From positions 1 through 37,583 of the forward strand of contig JBCCQA010000042.1 in NCBI GenBank assembly GCA_039024635.1: a DNA stretch of 37,583 nt. The letters run 5' to 3'. Below the pieces are notes generated by a model. That model did no database searches. It saw only the letters and a list, made by a program, of their open reading frames with translations, and was not told the origin of the DNA. Position numbers and translations under genes: made by a program. This document shows positions 23,186 through 30,993 of this stretch, in pieces. Origin of the DNA: Kuafuiihalomonas sp039024635. GTDB lineage: Bacteria > Myxococcota > Kuafuiibacteriia > Kuafuiibacteriales > Kuafuiibacteriaceae. Every line of letters begins with the position of its first letter. Position 1 is the stretch's first letter.

Positions 23186-23542
23186 GTGGTTGCTCGACCG
23201 TCCCTCGACATCGAGCTCCGCCCTTTGCTCAAGGCGCTCCAAAACCGGGTCTCCGACTTGGAGGATGTGAAGCGCGGACGAAGCGATGGGGTGGAGACCT
23301 ACTCTCGAAGCGGGGTTTGCTTCCTTACGGTCGAGCTCAAGCGCGACCACATGTTCCTCGACCTTTGGCTTCCAGAAGAAGAGGCCAAAACGGCCAAGTC
23401 ATCAGGGATCGCCAAACCCCACCCCTTCGAGGGGGACGAGGCCGTCCGCGTCCGCTTTGAGAGGGCGGAAGACCTCACCAAGGTCTCTCGCTGGCTGGAG
23501 CTCAGCCACCGCTTCGCGCCCCGTCGCGGCACCGCAGCATAG
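23186..23542 (+). CDS. Small protein with DUF5655-like domain
   Basis: This 118-residue soluble protein starts at GTG 23186; TTG 23168 in the same frame is an alternative, and neither has a clear ribosome binding site. The frame extends far upstream only as a shadow of the barrel gene. Residues about 38-112 follow the order seen in DUF5655 domains: a strand pair GVCFLTVELKRDHMFLDLWLP, a loop with HPFEGDEAVRVRFERAEDL, and a final helix VSRWLELSHRFA. DUF5655 is often found near restriction or nucleic-acid genes, but its role is unknown. It sits alone between the barrel gene and nrdJ, with 47 bases to the latter. The family call is a pattern match by eye and is moderate at best. Confidence 0.6.
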   Translation: MVARPSLDIELRPLLKALQNRVSDLEDVKRGRSDGVETYSRSGVCFLTVELKRDHMFLDLWLPEEEAKTAKSSGIAKPHPFEGDEAVRVRFERAEDLTKVSRWLELSHRFAPRRGTAA

Positions 23543-23567
23543 GCACCCTGGGCTCGACTCCTGGGCT

Positions 23568-23599
23568 GAACGCGTGTTCACATCTGACTGTGTACGCGT
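23568..23599. promoter_or_regulatory. Dyad upstream of nrdJ with GAAC-N4-GTTC core, candidate operator
   Basis: GAAC-GCGT-GTTC occupies 23568-23579. The wider region also contains ACGCGT at 23570-23575 and 23594-23599 flanking CACA (23579-23582) and TGTG (23589-23592), an imperfect dyad of about 30 bases. GAAC-N4-GTTC is the LexA box of Gram-positive bacteria and some other phyla. The dyad overlaps GTG 23590, which favours the later nrdJ start at 23608. The classic NrdR box was looked for and not seen. Confidence 0.3.
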
Positions 23600-26241
23600 T
23601 CCGCTCTGTGTCTGCCGGTGAGCGCCCCCCTCGTTCGGGCCTTCGTGTCTCCCGCGTCTTCTCCCACCCCGGTCGGGCGCCCGAAGACGAGCTGAACTGG
23701 AGCCAACGGACAGCCCTCATAAAGGATGCCAAGGGTCGGGTCGTTTTCGAGCAGTCCGAAGTCGAGGCGCCCAGCGATTGGAGCCAGACGGCGGTCGACG
23801 TCGTGGCCTCCAAGTATTTTCGGGGGTCACTCGGAGCAGTCGACCGCGAGCGCTCGGTCCGAAGTCTCGTGCGGCGAGTGGCGGATACCATCGCGGACTG
23901 GGGTAGAAGAGACGGAGTCTTCGAGGACGATGGGTCGGCCGTCGCATTCAAAGACGAACTGCGCGCCCTCTTGCTCCACCAACGCTTCGCCTTCAATTCG
24001 CCGGTGTTCTTCAACGTGGGGGTCTCTCCCCACCCCCAGTGCTCGGCCTGCTTCATCAACTCGGTCGAGGACTCCATGGAGTCGATCCTCGAGCTGGCCC
24101 GCGTCGAAGGCCGCCTCTTCAAGGGCGGTAGCGGGACCGGAACCAATCTGTCCACGCTTCGGGGAAGCATGGAGGCGCTCTCGGGTGGCGGGACGGCTTC
24201 CGGGCCCGTCAGCTTCATGCGCGGTTTCGACGCCTTCGCAGGAGTGATCAAGTCAGGCGGCAAGACCCGAAGAGCCGCCAAGATGGTCATCCTCAACGCC
24301 GACCACCCGGACATTGAGGCCTTCATAGACTGCAAAGCGCTCGAAGAGCGGAAGGCCTGGTCACTCATCGAGCAGGGCTGGGACGGTAGTTTCGATGGTG
24401 AGGCCTATCGCTCGGTCGCCCACCAGAACGCCAATCACTCGGCCAGAGTGGACGACGCCTTCATGGAGGCGGTCGAGCAAGACTTGGAGTGGTCGCTTCG
24501 GGCCATCAGCGACGGCCGAGAGACTGGGAGGGTCCGGGCTCGAGAGCTCATGCGACGGTGCGCTGAAGCCGCGCATCTTTGTGGTGACCCAGGCCTTCAG
24601 TTCGACGGGACCATCAACGCCTGGAACCCTTGCCCGGTCTCGGGGCGAATCAACGGCTCCAATCCCTGCTCCGAGTACATGTTCCTGGACGATACGGCGT
24701 GTAACCTTGGCTCACTCAACCTGCTTCGCTTCTTGGATTCCGACGGCCAATTCGAGACCGAACGCTTCTCGGCCGCCGTTCGGATCGCAATCATCGCCCA
24801 AGAGATCATCGTCGACAACGCGAGCTATCCGACCGACCGAATCGCAACCAACAGCCACGACTTCCGCCCCCTGGGCCTAGGCTACGCCAACCTCGGCGCG
24901 CTCCTCATGAGTCTCGGTCTGCCCTACGACTCGGAAGAGGGTCGAAACCTCGCACGCGCCATCACGGCGCTGATGAGCGGTGAGGCAGCGGCCACGAGTG
25001 CGGAGCTGGCCGGCGTGCTCGGTCCTTTCCGCCGCTATCCAGAGAACGAAGCTGCCTTCATCGAGGTGATGGAGCGACACGCCGAGCAGGACAAGGGCGG
25101 CCCAGAGCCCTTGGCTGAACAAGCCGAGAAGGCTTGGCTTCGAGCCTTGGACCTGGGCCGAAGCCACGGCTTTCGAAACGCTCAGCTCACCGTGCTGGCT
25201 CCTACGGGAACCATCGCCTTCATGATGGATTGTGACTCCACCGGAATCGAGCCAGACCTCGCGCTCGTGAAATACAAGAAGCTTTCCGGAGGTGGGACGA
25301 TCGAAATCGTCAATCGCTCCGTCCCTGCTGCGCTGAAGCGGCTTGGCTACACCGATGCACAGCGAGGAAAGATCGAAGCGCACATCGACGCCCGAGGGAC
25401 CATCGAGGGCGCCCCCGGGCTCGAGGGGCGTGATCTGGCGGTATTCGACTGTGCGCTCCGTCCTCCCGGCGGGACGCGGAGCATTTCACCTCGCGGCCAT
25501 TTAGCGATGATGGCGGCGGTCCAACCCTTCTTGTCTGGAGCTATCAGCAAGACAGTCAACATGCCCAGCGACGCCACGGTCGATGACGTGTTCGATCTGT
25601 ACATGGAGGCCTGGCGGGCAGGCCTGAAGTCCGTGGCCATCTACCGGGATGGGTCCAAGCGAACCCAACCCTTGGCGACCCAGGCCATTGACGGCCCGGG
25701 CGCCGCGGTCGAGCAGCCCCAGCGCCGTAAACTGGAGGCCGAACGGGCGGCGCTGACCCACAAGTTCTCGATCGCAGGGCACGCGGGCTACATCACCGTC
25801 GGCTTGTATCCAGACGGAACGCCCGGAGAAATCTTCATCACCATGAGCAAAGAGGGATCGACCATTTCAGGCCTCATGGACAGCATCGCAACATCCATCT
25901 CTTTCGCGCTTCAGTATGGCGTTCCGCTCGACGTCCTCGTGAAACGCTTCAGCCACATGCGCTTCGAGCCCTCGGGATACACTGGGAACGAAGAGATCCC
26001 CACCGCGACCTCCATCGTCGACTACATCTTTCGGTGGCTGGAGTTGAGGTTCTCGGAGGATGACGAGGTCCTCACGGGGAAGCTGTCCCTGCTCACGACG
26101 CCCCCCCCGCTTCCGGCGCCCTCAGCAGAAGTCGACTTCAGCGCCGACGGGCCACCCTGTCCGGAGTGCGGTGCGCTGACGGTGCGCTCCGGCGCATGTC
26201 ACGTTTGTCGAAATTGCGGCGCCACGACAGGCTGCAGCTGA
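23590..26241 (+). CDS. nrdJ: Adenosylcobalamin-dependent (class II) ribonucleoside-diphosphate reductase
   Basis: This enzyme of about 880 residues converts ribonucleotides to deoxyribonucleotides using a radical generated from vitamin B12, with or without oxygen. Evidence: N-terminal EAPSDWSQTAVDVVASKYFRG, the catalytic Asn-Cys-Glu set in SNPCSEYMFLDDTACNLGS (Asn358, Cys360, Glu362 if counted from 23590), APTGTIAFMMDCDSTGIEPD, and SKTVNMPSDAT. The C-terminus has a zinc-ribbon-like CPECGALTVRSGACHVCRNC and ends in GATTGCS, as in long NrdJ proteins, where C-terminal cysteines help re-reduce the active site. The start is uncertain: GTG 23590 or GTG 23608, because a dyad overlaps the first. The stop is one base from the stop of the convergent gene at 26243. 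A need for cobalamin uptake or synthesis in this organism is implied. Confidence 0.96.
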   Translation: MYAFRSVSAGERPPRSGLRVSRVFSHPGRAPEDELNWSQRTALIKDAKGRVVFEQSEVEAPSDWSQTAVDVVASKYFRGSLGAVDRERSVRSLVRRVADTIADWGRRDGVFEDDGSAVAFKDELRALLLHQRFAFNSPVFFNVGVSPHPQCSACFINSVEDSMESILELARVEGRLFKGGSGTGTNLSTLRGSMEALSGGGTASGPVSFMRGFDAFAGVIKSGGKTRRAAKMVILNADHPDIEAFIDCKALEERKAWSLIEQGWDGSFDGEAYRSVAHQNANHSARVDDAFMEAVEQDLEWSLRAISDGRETGRVRARELMRRCAEAAHLCGDPGLQFDGTINAWNPCPVSGRINGSNPCSEYMFLDDTACNLGSLNLLRFLDSDGQFETERFSAAVRIAIIAQEIIVDNASYPTDRIATNSHDFRPLGLGYANLGALLMSLGLPYDSEEGRNLARAITALMSGEAAATSAELAGVLGPFRRYPENEAAFIEVMERHAEQDKGGPEPLAEQAEKAWLRALDLGRSHGFRNAQLTVLAPTGTIAFMMDCDSTGIEPDLALVKYKKLSGGGTIEIVNRSVPAALKRLGYTDAQRGKIEAHIDARGTIEGAPGLEGRDLAVFDCALRPPGGTRSISPRGHLAMMAAVQPFLSGAISKTVNMPSDATVDDVFDLYMEAWRAGLKSVAIYRDGSKRTQPLATQAIDGPGAAVEQPQRRKLEAERAALTHKFSIAGHAGYITVGLYPDGTPGEIFITMSKEGSTISGLMDSIATSISFALQYGVPLDVLVKRFSHMRFEPSGYTGNEEIPTATSIVDYIFRWLELRFSEDDEVLTGKLSLLTTPPPLPAPSAEVDFSADGPPCPECGALTVRSGACHVCRNCGATTGCS

Positions 26242-26242
26242 C

Positions 26243-26692
26243 TCACTCCAGTGCGATCTCGCGCTCTCCTCGGGTATGGGTGACGACCAGGGTCTGGGGA
26301 ACGTAGCCGTCGTCGGGGCCGCGACCTGTGCCGTCCGCGAAGTCCCGCACCAAGTCGAAACCGCTGGAACCCTCGGCCGGAATCTTGTCGACGCGATGGC
26401 GGAAGCGCCCGTCGATGAGAAGCACCACGTCCCGCAGCGGGCTGTCGTCCAAGTTGCGAACGATGACCATGTCGTGAGGAAAGCCAGGCTCGAACCAGGC
26501 CTCCACCCGTGGGGAAGCCGAGAAAGCCAAGACACCGACGACAGTCAACACCGCGTCGAGTCCGAGGATCACCAAGACCCAGATTCGCATACGAGCCCAA
26601 CGGTTGGCACCGGCGTAGGCTTGCCGGGCGTCGGTCACTCCATCCTGGACCCGATCCCAGAGCGCGTCTCCGATGCTTTCCAGCCGACTCAA
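26243..26692 (-). CDS. Single-pass membrane protein, function unknown
   Basis: This 149-residue protein starts at TTG 26692, overlapping the PAP2 gene stop as TTGA. Residues 1-33 form a charged amphipathic helix in the cytoplasm, 36-58 one membrane helix (IWVLVILGLDAVLTVVGVLAF), and the rest (about 90 residues) a small strand-rich periplasmic domain with DMVIVRNLDDSPLRDVVLLIDGRF, similar in layout to bacterial Ig-like or FxLYD-like domains. It is the last gene of the probable operon starting at 30057 and ends one base from nrdJ on the other strand, leaving no room for a separate terminator. No family is recognised. Confidence 0.7.
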   Translation of the reverse strand: MSRLESIGDALWDRVQDGVTDARQAYAGANRWARMRIWVLVILGLDAVLTVVGVLAFSASPRVEAWFEPGFPHDMVIVRNLDDSPLRDVVLLIDGRFRHRVDKIPAEGSSGFDLVRDFADGTGRGPDDGYVPQTLVVTHTRGEREIALE

Positions 26693-27534
26693 AAGCGACC
26701 TCCCCAGGCCATCATGAACCCGCTCCCGGCCTGGGATCCAGAGCGAGTACGATGAAGCTCAGGAATCAGCCAACCCGTGGCCGTCCCCAATGCGGCGCCT
26801 GCCAGAACGTCGGTGAAGAAGTGCCTTCGACTGGCCACCCTCAGATAGGCCACCAAACCGGCCGCACCGTAGGCTCCTGCCATCGCCCCGATCCGGGTGG
26901 CCCCTCGGGAGCGCGCACTCGCCATCACCGCCACCAAGGAGGCGGCCGCGAAGGCCATCGAGCTATGACCAGAAGGGAAAGAGAGGCGGGCGTCTCCATC
27001 TGAGCGGGCGTGGGCGTCGAAGCGTCCATCGTAGGTCAGAGGTCGGGGCCGACGAACGAGGAACTTGGCCAGAACCGTGGCCAAGTAGGTCGCGCCCAGG
27101 GTCTGGAAAGCGACGACACCGTCGTCGGCGAACTCACCTTGGGTCCCAAGCTCGTAGAGACCGGCCGTGACGAAGGGAGAAGCTATCATGGACAGGAGCA
27201 ACACGTCGGACAGGGGGGCTGCGCTCGACCAAAAGGGGGGCTGGAGAACGCGGTCGACGACGAAAATGTCCGAGCGCAAGCAGAACTGGAGGCTGTCGGC
27301 TTCGACCAGGCTCCGCTCTTCTACCGTGGGGGGTCGAGGCTCGCCCCGACAGGCCGGAGTTCCGCTCCATTCGTCCTTCCGGGCGTCCAGCGTCAGGGCC
27401 GAAGCCCACAGCCCGGTCGCCAACAAGGCGTGAGGCGCTCGGCGGAGCTGAAAGTCCCCTTCGTCCTGAGCGGCCACCCTATCCGGGACCAGAAGACCAG
27501 CGAGCAGGAGCAGGCTGGGAAGTCCGCGCGCCAC
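26689..27534 (-). CDS. PAP2-family membrane or secreted phosphatase
   Basis: The protein is 281 residues from GTG 27534, chosen because it opens a signal-like segment ARGLPSLLLLAGLLVPDRVAA; the frame is open upstream across the HAD gene end. The three PAP2 motifs are present: K157-x5-RP in KFLVRRPRP, PSGH at 187-190, and R232-x5-H238-x3-D242 in RVASRRHFFTD. These make the phosphohistidine pocket used on lipid phosphates such as undecaprenyl pyrophosphate, phosphatidic acid or lipid A. An N-terminal cleavable-type signal and few long hydrophobic helices before motif 1 are unlike UppP-type enzymes, so the active site probably faces the periplasm. The C-terminus ends with GSGFMMAWGGRF. It follows a HAD phosphatase gene by 49 bases in the map operon. 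Confidence 0.85.
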   Translation of the reverse strand: MARGLPSLLLLAGLLVPDRVAAQDEGDFQLRRAPHALLATGLWASALTLDARKDEWSGTPACRGEPRPPTVEERSLVEADSLQFCLRSDIFVVDRVLQPPFWSSAAPLSDVLLLSMIASPFVTAGLYELGTQGEFADDGVVAFQTLGATYLATVLAKFLVRRPRPLTYDGRFDAHARSDGDARLSFPSGHSSMAFAAASLVAVMASARSRGATRIGAMAGAYGAAGLVAYLRVASRRHFFTDVLAGAALGTATGWLIPELHRTRSGSQAGSGFMMAWGGRF

Positions 27535-27583
27535 GAGCGCTGACTTACGACGAGTCCGCCTCCGGCGCGAGCCCGTGTGAAGC

Positions 27584-28267
27584 TCACAGCTCCAGCCAGC
27601 GCCACAGCTCGGGGTCATCCAGACGCGGGGACAACCTGTCCGGAGTGGAGGCCTCCAAGACATTGACGTCCGAGGCGCCGGCCAGGACCCCCACCGATTC
27701 GGCCCCCACCTTCCGGGCCGCCTCGACGTCGCGCTCGGTGTCACCGAAGAGGGTGACGCGCTGAAAGCGCCGTCCAAAGTGAAGCTCGGCCCGACGCCAC
27801 GCAAACTCCGCCAAACGCCAGCGCTCGCCGTGGTCGTTTCCGAAGCCTCCAATCGGGAAGTAGCCCTCGATGCCGGCCGGGTCGAGCTTCAAGCGGGCAC
27901 CGGGCTCGATGTTGCCGGTGCATAAGCCAAGCCCGCAGCCGAGCGCCTTCGCCCGCTCGAGAATGGCGTGCACGCCCGGCATGACCTGGTAGCCTTCGCG
28001 ACAGGCGTCCATGGCCGGCCCCAGCCGCTCCAGGTACCTTGCCCGAAGCTCCCGTTCTTCGTCCTCCTGCGGCGTGCGCCCCAGATGGGCCCGAAAGAGG
28101 GCCTCGTAGATTTTGGGGTCCGTGTTGCCGTCCAGGCGCACTCCAGACAGACCGTCCGCTACCCCGTGAAGCTCTTCGAAGGCCTCGTTCAGGGCCCGAC
28201 GTCCTGCGCCGGCGGTTCGAACCAGCGTCCCGTCGATATCGAAGAGCAAAAGGTGGTGGGGCCTCAA
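27584..28267 (-). CDS. HAD-superfamily phosphatase (phosphoglycolate phosphatase-like)
   Basis: The protein is 227 residues from TTG 28267, whose TTGA overlaps the map stop; the longer frame runs inside map and has no domain. HAD motif I is FDIDGTLV (nucleophile Asp10, acid Asp12), a helical cap follows (RRALNEAFEELHGV and on), motif II lies around LGLCTGN, a basic residue for motif III is available nearby, and motif IV is TLFGDTERDVEAA. The cap position and the GNxD/GDTxxD ending fit the Gph/PGMB group, which dephosphorylates small sugar or glycolate phosphates. The substrate cannot be deduced. Translational coupling to map suggests a housekeeping role. The TTG start has GGAAG about 9 bases upstream. 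Confidence 0.87.
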   Translation of the reverse strand: MRPHHLLLFDIDGTLVRTAGAGRRALNEAFEELHGVADGLSGVRLDGNTDPKIYEALFRAHLGRTPQEDEERELRARYLERLGPAMDACREGYQVMPGVHAILERAKALGCGLGLCTGNIEPGARLKLDPAGIEGYFPIGGFGNDHGERWRLAEFAWRRAELHFGRRFQRVTLFGDTERDVEAARKVGAESVGVLAGASDVNVLEASTPDRLSPRLDDPELWRWLEL

Positions 28268-29067
28268 TCCAAGAGCTTCCAGTCGGTCAGGATCTCGTGA
28301 CCCTCCTCGGTCGCGAGGATGGTGTGCTCGAACTGGGCGCTCCAGCTGCCGTCCATGGTGCGGACGGTCCAACCGTCGTTGCGATCGAGCTGCGTGCCTG
28401 GTGCGCCCATGTTGATCATCGGCTCGACGGTGAAGATCATGCCGGGGAGGATTCGGGGGTTGGGCCCGCGGGCCTTGTAATGAGGCACCTGGGGCGGCTC
28501 ATGAAAACGGCGCCCGATGCCGTGGCCCACGTACTCTCGAACCACCCCGTAGCCGTAGGTGTGGGCATGGGTCTCGATCGCGGTGCCGATGTCACGGATC
28601 CGTCCGCCAGGCTTTACCTGCTCGATGCCCTTGTACATGCAGCGCTCAGCGACCTCGACCAGCTGGCTAATCTCGGGCTTTGGGGAGCCAACGAGGAAGG
28701 TCCGAGAGGTGTCGCCATGAAAGCCATCGAGGATGGAGGTGACGTCGATGTTGATGATGTCACCATCCTTCAGAATGTCATCCCGGGACGGGATACCGTG
28801 GCAGATCACCTCGTTGATCGAGGTACAGACCGACTTCGGAAAGGGCGGGATGCCGTGGCTGGGATCCGCGCCGTAGTGCAGCGGCGCTGGCATAGCGCCG
28901 GCGTCGAGGGTGTACTGGTGAACGAACTCGTTGATCTCTTCGGTGTTCAAGCCGGGACGCACCATCTTCGAGGCCTCCCTGAGGGTCCGAGCCGCCAAGA
29001 TGCAGGCCGCCCGCATGGCTTCGATCTCGGCCTTGCTCTTGATGTGGATGTGGGGCGTCAAGGCCAC
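28264..29067 (-). CDS. map: Methionine aminopeptidase, type I
   Basis: This 267-residue enzyme removes the initiator methionine from new proteins in the cytoplasm. All metal ligands are present with E. coli-like spacing: Asp108 and Asp119 (INIDVT, GDTSRTF), His182 (GHGIGRRFHE), Glu215 (VEPM) and Glu247 (QFEHT), with His90 (ICHG) at the position of catalytic His79. The start is GTG 29067, 33 bases after the preceding membrane protein gene; no better start is seen. The stop overlaps the HAD gene as TTGA. The five genes from 30057 down to 26243 have gaps of 49 bases or less and are probably one transcript. There is no zinc-finger N-terminal extension. Confidence 0.97.
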   Translation of the reverse strand: MALTPHIHIKSKAEIEAMRAACILAARTLREASKMVRPGLNTEEINEFVHQYTLDAGAMPAPLHYGADPSHGIPPFPKSVCTSINEVICHGIPSRDDILKDGDIINIDVTSILDGFHGDTSRTFLVGSPKPEISQLVEVAERCMYKGIEQVKPGGRIRDIGTAIETHAHTYGYGVVREYVGHGIGRRFHEPPQVPHYKARGPNPRILPGMIFTVEPMINMGAPGTQLDRNDGWTVRTMDGSWSAQFEHTILATEEGHEILTDWKLLD

Positions 29068-29100
29068 GGAAACTGAGGGAAACCGGACCGAAAGTCACGT

Positions 29101-30057
29101 TCAAGCGTCGGATTCAGAGCCGGCCCTCGAAGCCGGCTCGAATTCCCCCAAGCGAGCTCGGCGATCGAAGTACAGGAGGGTGAGCACACGGCTGAAGTAG
29201 GCCTCGAAGGGGAGCCAAGCAAAGAGAAAGGCCACTGTCCGGGCAGCAGCCAGCCAGGGCCCCGGTGCTTCGACGCCCGCCCCCATCAGGATGGCCAGGC
29301 CTTGGCCGAGCGCGCCCGCTCCTAGCGCCGCCCCCAAGAGGACGACGAAGATCCGCCCCGTTCCACCCTCACGGAGAAGCACCCGAGAGCGAGCGATGGC
29401 GTCGGGGCCCGTGCCCTCTTCGACCGCGTGGACCACCGGGGCCAAGCAGGCCCGCAGCGCCCACCCGGCCGCGAAGAACAGTCCGAGGAACGCTGCCACC
29501 GCTCCCAAGAAGCCTCCCAAGATGGTGAGCGGCAAGGACCCCAAGGCCGCCCCCCCACCGACGATGGCCGAGCCCAAGCCCACCGCGCCCAGCCCGAGAA
29601 CGAAGGCGCCGAGTAAGACCAACTGAAGAATGAAAGCGGTCATCGCCGCCCCACCCAAGCTCCTTTTCAGCCAAGAAAAGAGGGCCAGGGTATCGAAGGG
29701 TCCCCGACCGAGGAGCTCGGCCCCGAAGCCCCGGGCCAAGCCTTCTCGAAGAACGAGGCCCGAAAAGCTCTGAACAATGGCGAGGGCGCTCATGGCGAGC
29801 ACGAAGGGCAAGAGCTCGGGGTCGAGGCGCTGACTCTGGGCCATCCGACGGAGAGCGCCCTCGAAGTTCTGGCCGAAAGCGAAGGCCACGGCCAAGTGGA
29901 GCACCGACAGCGGCGCCGCCCATGCGACATGCAAGGCCGCGATCCAGCGCCAAGCCGTGGCCTGGATCTGGAATCCGGCTTCCAGGGCGGCGCCGAAGCC
30001 GAGGGCGCGAGGCCTTTCCATGGACGGATTCTGCACCTGGCTCAGGATTCGATCCAT
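29101..30057 (-). CDS. Polytopic membrane protein, function unknown
   Basis: This protein of 306-318 residues starts at ATG 30057 or ATG 30021; a further ATG at 30093 is rejected because it would overlap the divergent lipoprotein gene. It has about six hydrophobic segments with Gly/Ala-rich helices (FVLAMSALAIVQSF, FILQLVLLGAFVLGLGAVGLG, LTILGGFLGAVAAFLGLFFAAGWALRA and others), a cytoplasmic-like loop with HAVEEGTGPDAIARSRVLLREG, and a charged acidic tail. The layout is like DUF4013/GPDP-membrane-domain proteins, but no diagnostic motif is visible. It is the first gene of the map operon. The last helix, AWLPFEAYFSRVLTLLYFDRRAR, with a YFDxR ending is also seen in unnamed bacterial membrane proteins of this type. 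Confidence 0.75.
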   Translation of the reverse strand: MDRILSQVQNPSMERPRALGFGAALEAGFQIQATAWRWIAALHVAWAAPLSVLHLAVAFAFGQNFEGALRRMAQSQRLDPELLPFVLAMSALAIVQSFSGLVLREGLARGFGAELLGRGPFDTLALFSWLKRSLGGAAMTAFILQLVLLGAFVLGLGAVGLGSAIVGGGAALGSLPLTILGGFLGAVAAFLGLFFAAGWALRACLAPVVHAVEEGTGPDAIARSRVLLREGGTGRIFVVLLGAALGAGALGQGLAILMGAGVEAPGPWLAAARTVAFLFAWLPFEAYFSRVLTLLYFDRRARLGEFEPASRAGSESDA

Positions 30058-30071
30058 GATGCCGATGGTCC

Positions 30072-30899
30072 ATGGACGTGGGGAGGACGCCAACCTTGAG
30101 CCTGGTCTGGGTCCTAGCGGCCTGCGGGGGGGCGACGCCGATGCCTATCGCGCCCGTTGCGCCTCGGGCGACCGAGAGCCGGAGTGGCGATGGGTCCATC
30201 GATGCACGTCTGGAGCGGATTCGGACCGCTCTGCGGGACCTAGAGGGTGCCGAGGGTGCCCTGAACACCTGGCCCCTGGGTCTGCTGACGGTTTGGCGAA
30301 GCCAGATTCCTACGGACGTCGAGGTGGCCGACTGGTCGGCTCGGTCCCAGCGCATCGCTCGGGTGGGCCTCGAGGCCGAGTGGGAGCGAAGCGAACACAC
30401 CTTCGGACCGGGGCCGGTCTACCTCGAACGTCGCTTGGCCGGACTATTCGCCCGTTTGGACGCCCGCTTTCGACCTCCCGCCCTTCGAGTACGGCCCGAG
30501 TGGCCGGTCACGCCGGTGATCGTGGCGAGCCCCTATGGGTGGCGTCGGGATCCCCTCCACGGCCGACGCCGCTTTCACGCTGGGATCGACCTGGCCGGTG
30601 GACGAGGAGACGTCGTCATGGCGACCGCGCCCGGAAAAGTCGTTCGAGCTGCGTGGGATCGCGGCTACGGAAGACATGTGTTGCTTCGACATCCAGGAGG
30701 CTGGGAGAGCCTCTACGGCCATCTTGAGCAGATCTTCGTCCAGGAGGGTGAGCAAGTGGATCTCGGCAGCCCGGTCGGTCTCATGGGAAGTACGGGACGG
30801 TCGACCGCGCCCCACCTTCATTTCGAAATCCACCGAGACGGTCAGAGCGTGGATCCCCAGCGCTTCCTGGACGAAGTCGGCTTCATCGTTCTTCGCTGA
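30072..30899 (+). CDS. M23-family (LytM-like) peptidase lipoprotein
   Basis: This 275-residue putative lipoprotein from ATG 30072 has a short signal ending in LAAC, with Cys18 as the lipidation site. GTG 30078 is a possible start; TTG 30096 has a fine ribosome binding site (GGGGAGGA) but would leave only nine residues before the Cys. After a helical region (about 43-135) comes an M23 domain: HAGIDLA with zinc ligands His169 and Asp173, YGHLEQ with His217, and PHLHFEIH with His248 and His250. All catalytic residues are present, so active peptidoglycan hydrolysis (or activation of amidases, if the site is weak) is expected at the envelope. It diverges from the map operon with a 14-base gap between start codons, so promoters overlap the opposite genes. 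Confidence 0.9.
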   Translation: MDVGRTPTLSLVWVLAACGGATPMPIAPVAPRATESRSGDGSIDARLERIRTALRDLEGAEGALNTWPLGLLTVWRSQIPTDVEVADWSARSQRIARVGLEAEWERSEHTFGPGPVYLERRLAGLFARLDARFRPPALRVRPEWPVTPVIVASPYGWRRDPLHGRRRFHAGIDLAGGRGDVVMATAPGKVVRAAWDRGYGRHVLLRHPGGWESLYGHLEQIFVQEGEQVDLGSPVGLMGSTGRSTAPHLHFEIHRDGQSVDPQRFLDEVGFIVLR

Positions 30900-30993
30900 C
30901 GACGGAATTCGACGCCGCTCGACGCTCTCCGTCAGCGGCCAAGTCCAGGAACCAGGTCCGGCGGCTGGCATCGGTCTTGCGCAGGCCCTGCCC

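Noticed and set aside
23543..23589. Cobalamin riboswitch or NrdR box before nrdJ
   Set aside because: The gap is far too short for a B12 riboswitch and no NrdR-type ACAC-N8-GTGT pair was seen.
28268..28372. N-terminal extension of the HAD phosphatase
   Set aside because: It lies within map, has no family similarity, and the TTG at 28267 places the first HAD strand at the normal distance.
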